From positions 1 through 13,640 of the forward strand of contig DKES01000008.1 of the NCBI GenBank assembly GCA_002452615.1: 13,640 bases of DNA, in the 5' to 3' direction. The stretch is from Patescibacteria group bacterium UBA6816. GTDB taxonomy: Bacteria; Patescibacteriota; Patescibacteriia; UBA2591; UBA6264. Shown piece after piece: positions 1-5,998 of the stretch (positions are counted from its first letter, which is position 1; each line of letters starts with the position of its first letter). Under the pieces are notes generated by a model. The model was not told the origin of the DNA, did not search any database, and saw only the letters and a program-made list of their open reading frames with translations. Both the position numbers and the translations under genes were made by a program.

Positions 1-142
1 ATTTTCCTGAACCAGAAGGTCCCATAATAGCCACAAATTCTCCTTGGTTAATAACAAAAGAATCGCCCCTTAAAGCAGGGGTGAGAGCCTCTCCTTCTCC
101 ATAAATTTTTTCTACATTTTCTATTTTTATTAAAGGAATCAT
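1..142 (-). CDS. ABC transporter ATP-binding protein, N-terminal fragment (MacB/LolD-like)
   Basis: The first 47 residues of an ABC ATPase are present and the gene leaves the window at its left edge. The start MIPLIKIENVEKIYG is typical of the LolD/MacB ATPase class, and the fragment ends in the Walker A motif GPSGSGK, which binds the ATP phosphates. The ATG lies 2 nt after the stop of the membrane fusion protein gene, so the two are almost certainly co-transcribed and translationally coupled. With that partner it would power export of a substrate, perhaps a peptide or lipid, across the cytoplasmic membrane. The permease is expected further left but is not visible. No Shine-Dalgarno is seen. 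The family call is firm; the substrate is unknown. Confidence 0.9.
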   Translation of the reverse strand, partial: MIPLIKIENVEKIYGEGEALTPALRGDSFVINQGEFVAIMGPSGSGK

Positions 143-144
143 TT

Positions 145-1866
145 TTAAGGAATAATCACTTGTTCTCCTTCATTTAATCCACTGATAATTTCTATTTGTC
201 CGGTAATTCCCTTAAGGCCGGTCTCTACCTCTATTTTTTCTACTTCCCCTAAAGGATTTAAAATCTGGACATATTTTTTTTGTTTTTCTTGAATAACTGC
301 TCGGGAGGGAATGGTTAAAACATTTTTCTGTTCCGCGGTAATAATATTAATGTCTGCAGTCATACCTGATTTTATACGAGAATCTTGTTCTAAAAAATGA
401 AGCTTGACTTCATAGGTCGCTAAGCCTTCAATCATCTTTTCCACTGGATTAATACTAACCACTTCTGCTAAAAAAATTTCACTTCGAGAATAAGCATCTA
501 GGGTAATGTTAGCTAGATTATTTATTTTAATTTTAGCAATATCTGCTTCTGGGACATTAGCTTTTATTTCAAAGTTATCTTGAGATATAATAGAAACCAC
601 TGGAGTGTTCGCTAAAATAATTTCCCCTACTTTAGCTTTTTGTTCCACAATAATGCCAGAAAAAGGAGCCATTAAAACAGTTTTTTCTATTTGAGTTTGT
701 AAACTTTGTTTTTCTGCTTGAATCTGTCTTATTTTTGCTTTTTGTGCTTCCACGTTTGCCTGAGCCTGAGTTACAGCCGCTTCTTGAACTTTAATTTGTT
801 CCTCTGTGGCTCCTAATTTTTTCAAAATCAATTCATCTTCAGCTAAAGTTAATAAACTCTCTGCTTCAATAACTGAATTTTCCGCGGCAACAATATTATT
901 TTGATTAGTCACTTTTTGAGATAAAATAGTTTGTTTCTGAGTATTAATATTAGCAAGAGTTGTATTAACATTAGTCCGGGCCGTATTAATTCCTGTTTTA
1001 TAAGTACTTAAAGTAGCAGAAGAAACATCAATCGCTGAATTTAAAGCATCATTAACCCGATTTAAAAAAATCCTTAAATCAATCAAATATTTTTCTCCTT
1101 GGTCTAAATATTGGTCAAGAACAAACTGGTCATCAAGAGGAAAAGAATCTACCAAAGATTTAAATTCTTTTAAATCTTTTCCCACTTCTACTCTTTTGGT
1201 TCGGCAATCTATTCTCGCCTGAGAATCAGAAGTTAAAAAAGATAAATCTGGATTATCACTAGAGGCGCTAGAAAAAATATCTGTTATTTGCCGATTAATA
1301 GCGTCGTCAGCATAAAAATAAGCACTATTTAAAATATCTTTAACATCTTCATATAAATTATCAATGTCTATTTGAGCCTTTTCTTTAACATTTAATAAAT
1401 TGGTTTGAGCATTAATTAAAGTTTTTTCCGCATTAGCCACTTTTGTTTCGGCTAATTTGATTTCTTCTGAACGGGCGCCTCTTTTTAATTCGCTTAAGCT
1501 AGCTTCAGCACTTTCTAAAGCGGCTTGATATTGGGCTAAGCTACTTTGGGCACTTTCTAAAGAAGCCTGAGTCTGATTTATTTGCGATTTTAATTCTTGG
1601 TCATTTAAAAAAATCATTTCTTCTCCTGTGACCACTTCATCACTAATTGAAACCATAATTTTTTCTACTCGACCGCCCTTTTCAAAAGACAAATCAACCC
1701 TTTGGGCCGGCTCTACTCGACCAACAACATCAACTTCTTCTTTAATGTCGTTTCTTTGAACTAAAGAAAAATTAAAAGGTTCTTCTTTTTCTCCTTTAAA
1801 AAGAAAAGACAAAGACAAAACCATCAAAACAATTAAAATAATAATGTATTTCTTTTTAATTTTCAT
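145..1866 (-). CDS. HlyD/MacA-type membrane fusion protein of an ABC exporter
   Basis: Membrane-anchored periplasmic adaptor of 573 residues. A short basic N-terminus (MKIKKK) precedes one hydrophobic segment at about residues 8-23, which acts as an uncleaved anchor. A lipoyl-like half follows (VVGRVEPAQRVDLSF), then a long Ala/Gln/Glu-rich coiled coil, the second lipoyl half (LMAPFSGIIVEQKAKVGE), and beta-barrel and membrane-proximal domains (GMTADINI, VLTIPSRAV, SGLNEGEQVIIP). The coiled coil is interrupted by about 140 extra residues (roughly 165-305), so the protein is longer than E. coli MacA (about 370). An open frame extends 45 codons upstream, but that part is the antisense of tRNA-Gly, so I place the start at the ATG at 1866. 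The ABC ATPase follows 2 nt downstream. Substrate unknown. Confidence 0.88.
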   Translation of the reverse strand: MKIKKKYIIILIVLMVLSLSFLFKGEKEEPFNFSLVQRNDIKEEVDVVGRVEPAQRVDLSFEKGGRVEKIMVSISDEVVTGEEMIFLNDQELKSQINQTQASLESAQSSLAQYQAALESAEASLSELKRGARSEEIKLAETKVANAEKTLINAQTNLLNVKEKAQIDIDNLYEDVKDILNSAYFYADDAINRQITDIFSSASSDNPDLSFLTSDSQARIDCRTKRVEVGKDLKEFKSLVDSFPLDDQFVLDQYLDQGEKYLIDLRIFLNRVNDALNSAIDVSSATLSTYKTGINTARTNVNTTLANINTQKQTILSQKVTNQNNIVAAENSVIEAESLLTLAEDELILKKLGATEEQIKVQEAAVTQAQANVEAQKAKIRQIQAEKQSLQTQIEKTVLMAPFSGIIVEQKAKVGEIILANTPVVSIISQDNFEIKANVPEADIAKIKINNLANITLDAYSRSEIFLAEVVSINPVEKMIEGLATYEVKLHFLEQDSRIKSGMTADINIITAEQKNVLTIPSRAVIQEKQKKYVQILNPLGEVEKIEVETGLKGITGQIEIISGLNEGEQVIIP

Positions 1867-1873
1867 AAATATC

Positions 1874-1901
1874 TTTACAAATTTAAAATTTTCCTTATAA
1901 T
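1874..1901 (+). promoter_or_regulatory. Promoter of tRNA-Gly
   Basis: A -35 like TTTACA (1874-1879) and a perfect -10 TATAAT (1896-1901) are separated by 16 bp. The predicted transcription start is at about 1908, a few bases before the tRNA 5' end at 1914. It overlaps the short gap upstream of the divergent membrane fusion protein gene. Confidence 0.65.
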
Positions 1902-1913
1902 AATTATTAGTCA

Positions 1914-1987
1914 GCGGGTGTCGTATAACGGTATTACCACAGCTTTCCAAGCTGTTGACAGGGGTTCGACTCCCCTCACCCGCTCCA
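1914..1987 (+). tRNA. tRNA-Gly(TCC)
   Basis: Full cloverleaf: acceptor GCGGGTG pairs with CACCCGC, anticodon stem ACAGC/GCTGT encloses loop TTTCCAA with anticodon TCC (reads GGA), and the T-arm is AGGGG-TTCGACT-CCCCT. The discriminator is T at 1984 and CCA is encoded at 1985-1987. It is on the strand opposite to all protein genes, with its own promoter upstream and a terminator immediately downstream. Confidence 0.96.
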
Positions 1988-2014
1988 AAAAATAGATTCA
2001 AATCTATTTTTTTA
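1987..2014 (+). terminator. Bidirectional Rho-independent terminator between tRNA-Gly and the exchanger gene
   Basis: Inverted repeat AAAAAATAGATT / AATCTATTTTTT (1987-1998 and 2001-2012) with a T run on the plus strand ends tRNA-Gly. On the minus strand the same hairpin ends in TTTTTT and lies just after the stop of the exchanger gene, so it can serve both convergent units. Confidence 0.75.
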
Positions 2015-3016
2015 TTAAATTAAACTAAAAAGTTTAAGAACGAAAAAAACGTAAAGAAATAAATACATAATTCCTTCCCAAATATGAATTTTCTGAGAAA
2101 TAATAGAAATAATAAAAAGAAGAGTAACTAATCCTAAGGCCGGCAAACCAAGCCTAAACGTTTGTTGGTCTAAAAACAAAGTACTAAAAAGACCAGGAAA
2201 ACCAATTACCACTAAAATATTAAAGACATTAGAACCAAAAATATTTCCTAAAGCTACTTCTGGTTTTCCTTTTAAGGCTGCTTTTCCGGAAACAACTAAT
2301 TCTGGAAGAGAGGTCCCTAAAGCCACGGCAGTTAAAGAAATCACTCCCGCCGTAATATTGAAAAGAAGAGAAAGTTGAACAATCGAATCAATTAAATATT
2401 GAGCCCCAAAAAAAAGACATATTCCTCCGACTACTAATAAAACAATGTCTTTAAGACCAATATCTTTCTCTTGAAAAATCTTTCTTAAGGGGAGAAAAGA
2501 GAAAAAATGCTTTCTTCTTTCCAATCGACTGGGTAAAAATTTTTTATCTTGAATCTCTTTTTTTTCTTCTCGATGGATAATAGTATAAGCTAAATAAACT
2601 AAATAAAGAAAAACTAAAAACAAGGATTCAATAAAAACAACTTTTTTATCCGCTAAAACTCCTAAAACCAGAACCGTGGAAATAGCTAATAAAGGAGCAT
2701 CTAAATCAATTAAGCTTTTAGAGGCTACCAATTTTTTAGCTAGAATAGAGGAAACTCCTACCACTAAAAGAATATTAGCAATATTAGAACCAATCGCATT
2801 AGCTGCAACTATTTCTGTAACTCCTTTAGAAACAGCAATTAAAGCTGAAATTAATTCAGGCAAAGATGTTCCTAAGGCCACAATAGTAACCCCAATAATA
2901 AAGGGGGAAAGGCCAATGCTTAAACCAATTTTTTCCGCACTGGCTAAAAACCAATCCGCTCCTTTGATTAAAACAATTAAAGAAGCAATAAAAATAATAA
3001 TCCAAAAGAATAACAT
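2015..3016 (-). CDS. Na+/Ca2+ exchanger-family (CaCA, YrbG-like) membrane antiporter
   Basis: Polytopic inner-membrane protein of 333 residues that would exchange Ca2+ for Na+ or H+. It has the two inverted alpha repeats that define the family. Repeat 1 carries VALGTSLPEL (about 46-55) and AIGSNIANIL (75-84); repeat 2 carries VALGTSLPEL (231-240) and NIFGSNVFNIL (258-268). The acidic residue in each GTSLPE is the usual cation ligand. A charged cytoplasmic loop (about 148-188) separates the two five-helix halves. The length fits the YrbG/CaxA branch (about 320). The gene stands alone, with an extended -10 promoter upstream and a hairpin after the stop. No Shine-Dalgarno is visible before the ATG. 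Ion selectivity cannot be read from the sequence. Confidence 0.92.
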   Translation of the reverse strand: MLFFWIIIFIASLIVLIKGADWFLASAEKIGLSIGLSPFIIGVTIVALGTSLPELISALIAVSKGVTEIVAANAIGSNIANILLVVGVSSILAKKLVASKSLIDLDAPLLAISTVLVLGVLADKKVVFIESLFLVFLYLVYLAYTIIHREEKKEIQDKKFLPSRLERRKHFFSFLPLRKIFQEKDIGLKDIVLLVVGGICLFFGAQYLIDSIVQLSLLFNITAGVISLTAVALGTSLPELVVSGKAALKGKPEVALGNIFGSNVFNILVVIGFPGLFSTLFLDQQTFRLGLPALGLVTLLFIISIISQKIHIWEGIMYLFLYVFFVLKLFSLI

Positions 3017-3039
3017 ATTTTTAAAGTTAAACTTATTCT

Positions 3040-3068
3040 ATTATAGCATTTTTTAATATTTTTTTAAA
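3040..3068 (-). promoter_or_regulatory. Promoter of the exchanger gene
   Basis: On the minus strand a perfect TATAAT (3045 down to 3040) is preceded by TGC, forming an extended -10 element. A weak -35 TTTAAA (3068-3063) lies 17 bp upstream. The transcription start would be near 3033, about 16 nt before the ATG, so the leader is short. It is back to back with the tRNA-Phe promoter. Confidence 0.65.
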
Positions 3069-3075
3069 GAGATTC

Positions 3076-3104
3076 TTGCCAAAACATAATATATTTGCTA
3101 AAAT
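3076..3104 (+). promoter_or_regulatory. Promoter of tRNA-Phe
   Basis: TTGCCA (3076-3081), 17 bp spacer, then TAAAAT (3099-3104) preceded by TGC, an extended -10. The predicted start is about 20 nt before the tRNA. Confidence 0.65.
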
Positions 3105-3130
3105 TTTCTTAAGATTATTTTTTTGTTTAG

Positions 3131-3202
3131 GCCGAAGTAGCTCAGTGGTAGAGCAAATGGCTGAAAACCATTGTGTCGGCAGTTCGATTCTGCCCTTCGG
3201 CA
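3131..3202 (+). tRNA. tRNA-Phe(GAA)
   Basis: Acceptor GCCGAAG/CTTCGGC, D-arm GCTC/GAGC, anticodon stem AATGG/CCATT with loop CTGAAAA (anticodon GAA), T-arm GGCAG-TTCGATT-CTGCC, discriminator A at 3202. No CCA is encoded (TTT follows), so the 3' end must be added by a nucleotidyltransferase such as the one at 10037-11617. A terminator lies 40 nt downstream. Confidence 0.96.
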
Positions 3203-3242
3203 TTTTAATTTTCCTCCTTCACAGACCCCAACTTTAAAAGCG

Positions 3243-3271
3243 AAATACACAGGTTGAACCTGTGTATTTTT
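3243..3271 (+). terminator. Bidirectional terminator between convergent tRNA-Phe and tRNA-Val
   Basis: Stem AAATACACAGG / CCTGTGTATTT (3243-3253 and 3259-3269) with a 5-nt loop TTGAA, followed by TTTTT on the plus strand. On the minus strand the stem is followed by CGCTTTT, so it may also end the trpS to tRNA-Val transcripts. It is the only strong hairpin between the two convergent tRNAs. Confidence 0.8.
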
Positions 3272-3292
3272 GTGTATATTCGATTATGGAAA

Positions 3293-3365
3293 TGGACGGC
3301 ATAGGACTTGAACCTATAACCCCCGCGATGTAAACGCGATGCTCTGCCAATTGAGCTAGCCGTCC
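3293..3365 (-). tRNA. tRNA-Val(TAC)
   Basis: Acceptor GGACGGC/GCCGTCC, D-arm GCTC/GAGC, anticodon stem TCGCG/CGCGG around loop TTTACAT (anticodon TAC, reads GTA), T-arm ATAGG-TTCAAGT-CCTAT, discriminator A. No CCA is encoded. It lies downstream of the repeat region and trpS on the same strand. Confidence 0.95.
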
Positions 3366-3401
3366 TCTAATAATTATTAATCTAGTAAACTATATATAAA
3401 A

Positions 3402-3432
3402 CCAGGCGAGCTACCACTGCGCCAAGTGCCCC
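3402..3432 (-). pseudogene. Truncated tRNA-like sequence (5' half only)
   Basis: Read on the minus strand from 3432, the sequence starts like a tRNA: an acceptor strand GGGGCAC, a D-arm-like GCGC-AGTGGTA-GCTC, then CCTGG where the anticodon stem should begin. It then runs into AT-rich sequence (TTTTATATATAG). No anticodon loop, T-arm (GGTTCGA) or acceptor partner follows before tRNA-Val. The D-stem has one mismatch and an extra base precedes it, so it is degenerate as well as truncated. Its first 12 bases recur at the end of each 81-bp repeat. Which tRNA it came from cannot be told without the anticodon. Confidence 0.5.
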
Positions 3433-3596
3433 TTCTCTTGGTTAAGGTATTAAAAATTAAAACTATAAAGATTATCAATAAATACTTGGTCCAAGCGAGG
3501 GGCCAAGTGCCCCTTCTCTTGGTTAAGGTATTAAAAATTAAAACTATAAAGATTATCAATAAATACTTGGTCCAAGCGAGGGGCCAAGTGCCCCTT
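3421..3596. repeat. 81-bp direct tandem repeat, 2 full copies plus 14 bp
   Basis: Copies at 3421-3501 and 3502-3582 appear identical by eye, and the first 14 bp recur at 3583-3596. Each unit starts (plus strand) with GCCAAGTGCCCC, the reverse complement of the 5' end of the truncated tRNA, followed by an AT-rich core and GTCCAAGCGAGGG. At each junction the sequence can fold into a hairpin (3484-3508 and 3565-3589: stem ACTTGGTCC/GGGCCAAGT with one G-T pair, 7-nt loop). The right edge ends at the trpS stop codon. Because 81 is a multiple of 3, all frames stay open and a 60-codon frame appears on the minus strand; I do not regard it as a gene. No other function is recognised. Confidence 0.9.
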
Positions 3597-4615
3597 TAAA
3601 TTTTAAAAATTTTTTTTACTTCGCCTAAAGTTTCTCGCGCATTTTCTTGAGCTATTTTAGCTCCCTGTTTAAGAACTTCATTAATAAAAGATTGGTCTTT
3701 TATTATTTTATCCCTTTTTACTTGAAATCCTTTTAAAAAATTCTGAACAATGTCAGTAAAAACTTTTTTAAATTCTCCCATAACAGCTTGCCCGGCTTGA
3801 TGCTGACTAATAATCTTTTTAATTTTTTGTTCTTCAGCCTTGTTTTGGGCTAAACCCTGAGCAATTAAAACATAACTTTTTATTCTTTCATTCATTTTTC
3901 CCGCAAAACCAGTTTCTGCGGTTTTAATTTTTTTTGCCACTACCTCAGGAGAATCAGTTAAAAAAAGTGCGCCTTGAGGATTTGTTTTACTCATTTTTCC
4001 TTCTCCTTTAAGAGAAAGTAAGCGTAAAGATTTCACTTGTAAAACTTCTGGCAAAGGAAAAGTTTCTCCGTATCTTTTATTAAATCTCTTGGCTAATAAG
4101 CGGGTTACTTCTAAATGAGCCACCTGGTCTTCTCCTACTGGCACTTTTCTTGACCGATTAATTAAAATATCTGCCGCCATTAAAACAGGATAAAGACAAA
4201 GAAAAGTATTAGCTGTTTCAGGACGCTCTTTCGCTTTAAGTTTATCTTTAAGCGTCGGCACCCTTAAAAGTTCGGCTATAGAAATATGACGAGTAAAAAG
4301 ACTGGTTAATAACCCTAGTTCTTCTCCAATTACTGATTGAACATAAATTTTTGTTTTTTGGGGGTCAACACCCAAGGCTAAATAATCAGCCACTAAACCA
4401 TTGATATAACCTTTGATTGTTTTGGGTTCACTGTCTGTCATCGCGTGTAAGTCGGCAATAAAAACTACTGGGGATAAACCTTGTTCTTGCATTTGAATTA
4501 TCGGAGCTACTGCGCCTAAATAATTAGCCACGTGTAAATTACCGGTCGGACGAATACCAGTTAAAACTTCAACCTTATAACCTAAAGAGGATTTTTTCTT
4601 AAAATTAACAGACAT
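3596..4615 (-). CDS. trpS: Tryptophanyl-tRNA synthetase
   Basis: Class Ic cytoplasmic enzyme that charges tRNA-Trp with tryptophan using ATP. The protein has 339 residues, the usual size for bacterial TrpRS (about 330). The Rossmann fold opens with LTGIRPTGNLHVANYLGA (18-35), containing the HIGH-type motif. VFIADLHAMT follows (51-60), then YPVLMAADIL (142-151), VPVGEDQVAHLEVTR (158-172) and the KMSKS-type loop GKMSKT (206-211). In the first signature the Gly normally found in H-x-G-N is Ala (HVAN), a minor deviation. The start at 4615 lies 22 nt after the stop of the flavoprotein gene, so the two are probably co-transcribed. No tRNA-Trp is in the window. The stop codon abuts the 81-bp repeats. 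Confidence 0.96.
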   Translation of the reverse strand: MSVNFKKKSSLGYKVEVLTGIRPTGNLHVANYLGAVAPIIQMQEQGLSPVVFIADLHAMTDSEPKTIKGYINGLVADYLALGVDPQKTKIYVQSVIGEELGLLTSLFTRHISIAELLRVPTLKDKLKAKERPETANTFLCLYPVLMAADILINRSRKVPVGEDQVAHLEVTRLLAKRFNKRYGETFPLPEVLQVKSLRLLSLKGEGKMSKTNPQGALFLTDSPEVVAKKIKTAETGFAGKMNERIKSYVLIAQGLAQNKAEEQKIKKIISQHQAGQAVMGEFKKVFTDIVQNFLKGFQVKRDKIIKDQSFINEVLKQGAKIAQENARETLGEVKKIFKI

Positions 4616-4637
4616 AAAGATAAATATTAATCTTCTT

Positions 4638-5696
4638 TTAACTATAATATAAAATAAAAAATATAGCCAGAGAAAAAATAAATTTAATTGCCCTTTTCTT
4701 AAAATAAGGAACTTTTATCAAAAATATTCCTAAACAAAAAATAATTGATTTAGCCCGACCTGATTTAATTAAAAAAGACATTAATTGTTGATGTCTTTGT
4801 TTTTTCTTAATTAAGCTCTTTATTTTTTTTGACTTATAATTAGGGGAAAGAATAATTTTAGCCACTTCGGCTCCAGAAACTAGAGCCGAATAAATCCCTT
4901 CTCCGGTTAAAGGAGAAACTAATCCTGCCGCATCACCAATTAAAAATATATTTTTAAATTGGTGTCCTTGGTAATCACTATTAAGAACAAAGGCTTCATA
5001 TTTTGCCGAGGAAACATCTATTTTATTCTTTTTCAACCAGATTTTAAAATTATTAACCATTTTTGCCACAGGAAAAAACACAGGATTCCCACCACAACCA
5101 ATAGAAACATAATTTTTATGAGGGAAAATCCAAGCATACCAAGCAGAGAATAATTGAGGCTCAAAAAAAACCTCTAATTCTTTAAATTTTGAAGAAGGGA
5201 GAAGATATTGAATTGCTAAACCTGTTTGACGAGAAGTTAATCCTAAATATTTTCTAACTAAAAAAACAGACCCATCTGCACCTACTAAAAATTTATAGCC
5301 TATTTTTTTGCCTTCAACTATAATAAAATTTTTTTCTATTTTTGAAACTGGCGCTTTTGTTTGAACTTTAATATTAGAAAAATTTTTTAATTGGCTAAAT
5401 TGCCATTGTCCTAAATTTCTACGGTCAACCGTATAAATAAAATCTTTTTGGTCGCGCAAAAAAGAAGAAATCTTTTTAAAGTGTAATTTTATTTTTTGGT
5501 CTTTAAAATCAACTAAATCAAGGGGTAATTCTAAATATTCAAGGTCTTTTCTGGTTAATCCGCCCGCACAAACTTTTGGTCCAATTTCTGAATTTTTTTC
5601 CAGAACAAGAATTTTAAGATTGCTCGGACCTAAAACTTCTGCACATTTTAAACCAGCTGGGCCCGCGCCAATAATAACTACGTCAAAAAAATCCAT
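4638..5696 (-). CDS. Geranylgeranyl-reductase-family FAD-dependent oxidoreductase
   Basis: FAD protein of 352 residues. The N-terminal dinucleotide-binding motif is VVIIGAGPAGLKCAEVLG (6-23) with the ribose-binding acid in VLEKNSEIG (31-39). KVCAGGLTRKDLE (41-53) resembles the CGGGL segment of the GGR/ChlP family. GADGS (139-143) and the second FAD motif GDAAGLVSPLTGEGI (254-268) complete the fold. The C-terminus (about 318-352) has two hydrophobic stretches separated by KKRAIK and probably sits on the membrane. The family reduces double bonds of isoprenoid chains or oxidises related lipids and quinones. The substrate here is not evident: no isoprenoid or quinone genes are in the window. trpS follows 22 nt downstream. 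Family is secure, function is not. Confidence 0.85.
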   Translation of the reverse strand: MDFFDVVIIGAGPAGLKCAEVLGPSNLKILVLEKNSEIGPKVCAGGLTRKDLEYLELPLDLVDFKDQKIKLHFKKISSFLRDQKDFIYTVDRRNLGQWQFSQLKNFSNIKVQTKAPVSKIEKNFIIVEGKKIGYKFLVGADGSVFLVRKYLGLTSRQTGLAIQYLLPSSKFKELEVFFEPQLFSAWYAWIFPHKNYVSIGCGGNPVFFPVAKMVNNFKIWLKKNKIDVSSAKYEAFVLNSDYQGHQFKNIFLIGDAAGLVSPLTGEGIYSALVSGAEVAKIILSPNYKSKKIKSLIKKKQRHQQLMSFLIKSGRAKSIIFCLGIFLIKVPYFKKRAIKFIFSLAIFFILYYS

Positions 5697-5718
5697 GGTT
5701 AATTATTATTATTTATTA

Positions 5719-5748
5719 ATTTTATCTTAACTATTTTTACAAAAACAA
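5719..5748 (-). promoter_or_regulatory. Possible promoter of the flavoprotein-trpS unit
   Basis: Minus strand TTGTTT (5748-5743), 18 bp spacer, TAAAAT (5724-5719). It is the best match in the gap between the tRNA-Ala terminator and the ATG at 5696, but both boxes are weak in this AT-rich sequence. Confidence 0.35.
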
Positions 5749-5780
5749 ACAAGATTAGATTAATTTTTAATAAATCCAAT

Positions 5781-5807
5781 AAAAAAAGAGTTTTAAACTC
5801 TTTTTTT
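5781..5807 (-). terminator. Terminator of the rluA-gmk-rplS-tRNA unit
   Basis: Inverted repeat AAAAAAAGAGTTT / AACTCTTTTTTT. On the minus strand it starts at the CCA end of tRNA-Ala and finishes in a run of T. It marks the end of the long unit that begins near 7717. Confidence 0.8.
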
Positions 5808-5883
5808 GGTGGACCCGGGGAGATTCGAACTCCCGACCTCCTGCATGCCATGCAGGCGCTCTAACCAGCTGAGCCACGGGCCC
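5807..5883 (-). tRNA. tRNA-Ala(GGC)
   Basis: Acceptor GGGCCCG/CGGGTCC, which includes the G3-U70 wobble pair that AlaRS recognises. D-arm GCTC/GAGC, anticodon stem CCTGC/GCAGG around loop ATGGCAT (anticodon GGC, reads GCC), T-arm GGGAG-TTCGAAT-CTCCC, discriminator A. CCA is encoded (5809-5807). It is the last member of the rplS unit, 23 nt after tRNA-Leu. Confidence 0.97.
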
Positions 5884-5906
5884 TTATAAATTATTCTCTT
5901 AATTAA

Positions 5907-5993
5907 TGGTGGGCGAGGAGGGATTCGAACCCTCACGACCCTACGGCCACAACCCCCTCAAAGTTGCGAGTCTACCAATTCCTCCACTCGCCC
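5907..5993 (-). tRNA. tRNA-Leu(GAG)
   Basis: Class II tRNA with a long variable arm (TGGCCGTAGGGTCGT). Acceptor GGGCGAG/CTCGCCC, anticodon stem CAACT/GGTTG around loop TTGAGGG (anticodon GAG, reads CTC), T-arm GAGGG-TTCGAAT-CCCTC, discriminator A, CCA encoded. Its 5' end is 5 nt after the stop codon of rplS, so it must be released from an rplS transcript by processing. Confidence 0.96.
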
Positions 5994-5998
5994 ATGTT

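Noticed and set aside
1867..2001. 45-codon N-terminal extension of the membrane fusion protein (MNLFFGAGEGSRTPVN...).
   Set aside because: This stretch is the antisense of tRNA-Gly; GAGEGSRTP is a familiar product of translating tRNA genes. The real start has a basic end and a membrane anchor at 1866.
2676..3056. 126-codon plus-strand open frame opposite the exchanger gene.
   Set aside because: It is the shadow of a clear membrane protein with family motifs on the other strand.
3377..3559. 60-codon open frame on the minus strand with repeated IIFIVLIFNTLTKRRGTW.
   Set aside because: It is only open because the 81-bp repeat is a multiple of 3. It overlaps the truncated tRNA and has no ribosome-binding site or recognisable domain.
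3421..3596. CRISPR-like array.
   Set aside because: The units are contiguous 81-bp copies without unique spacers, and no cas genes are in the window.
3402..3596. tRNA interrupted by an intron.
   Set aside because: No 3' half (T-arm or acceptor partner for GGGGCAC) is found on the same strand before tRNA-Val, so there is nothing to splice to.
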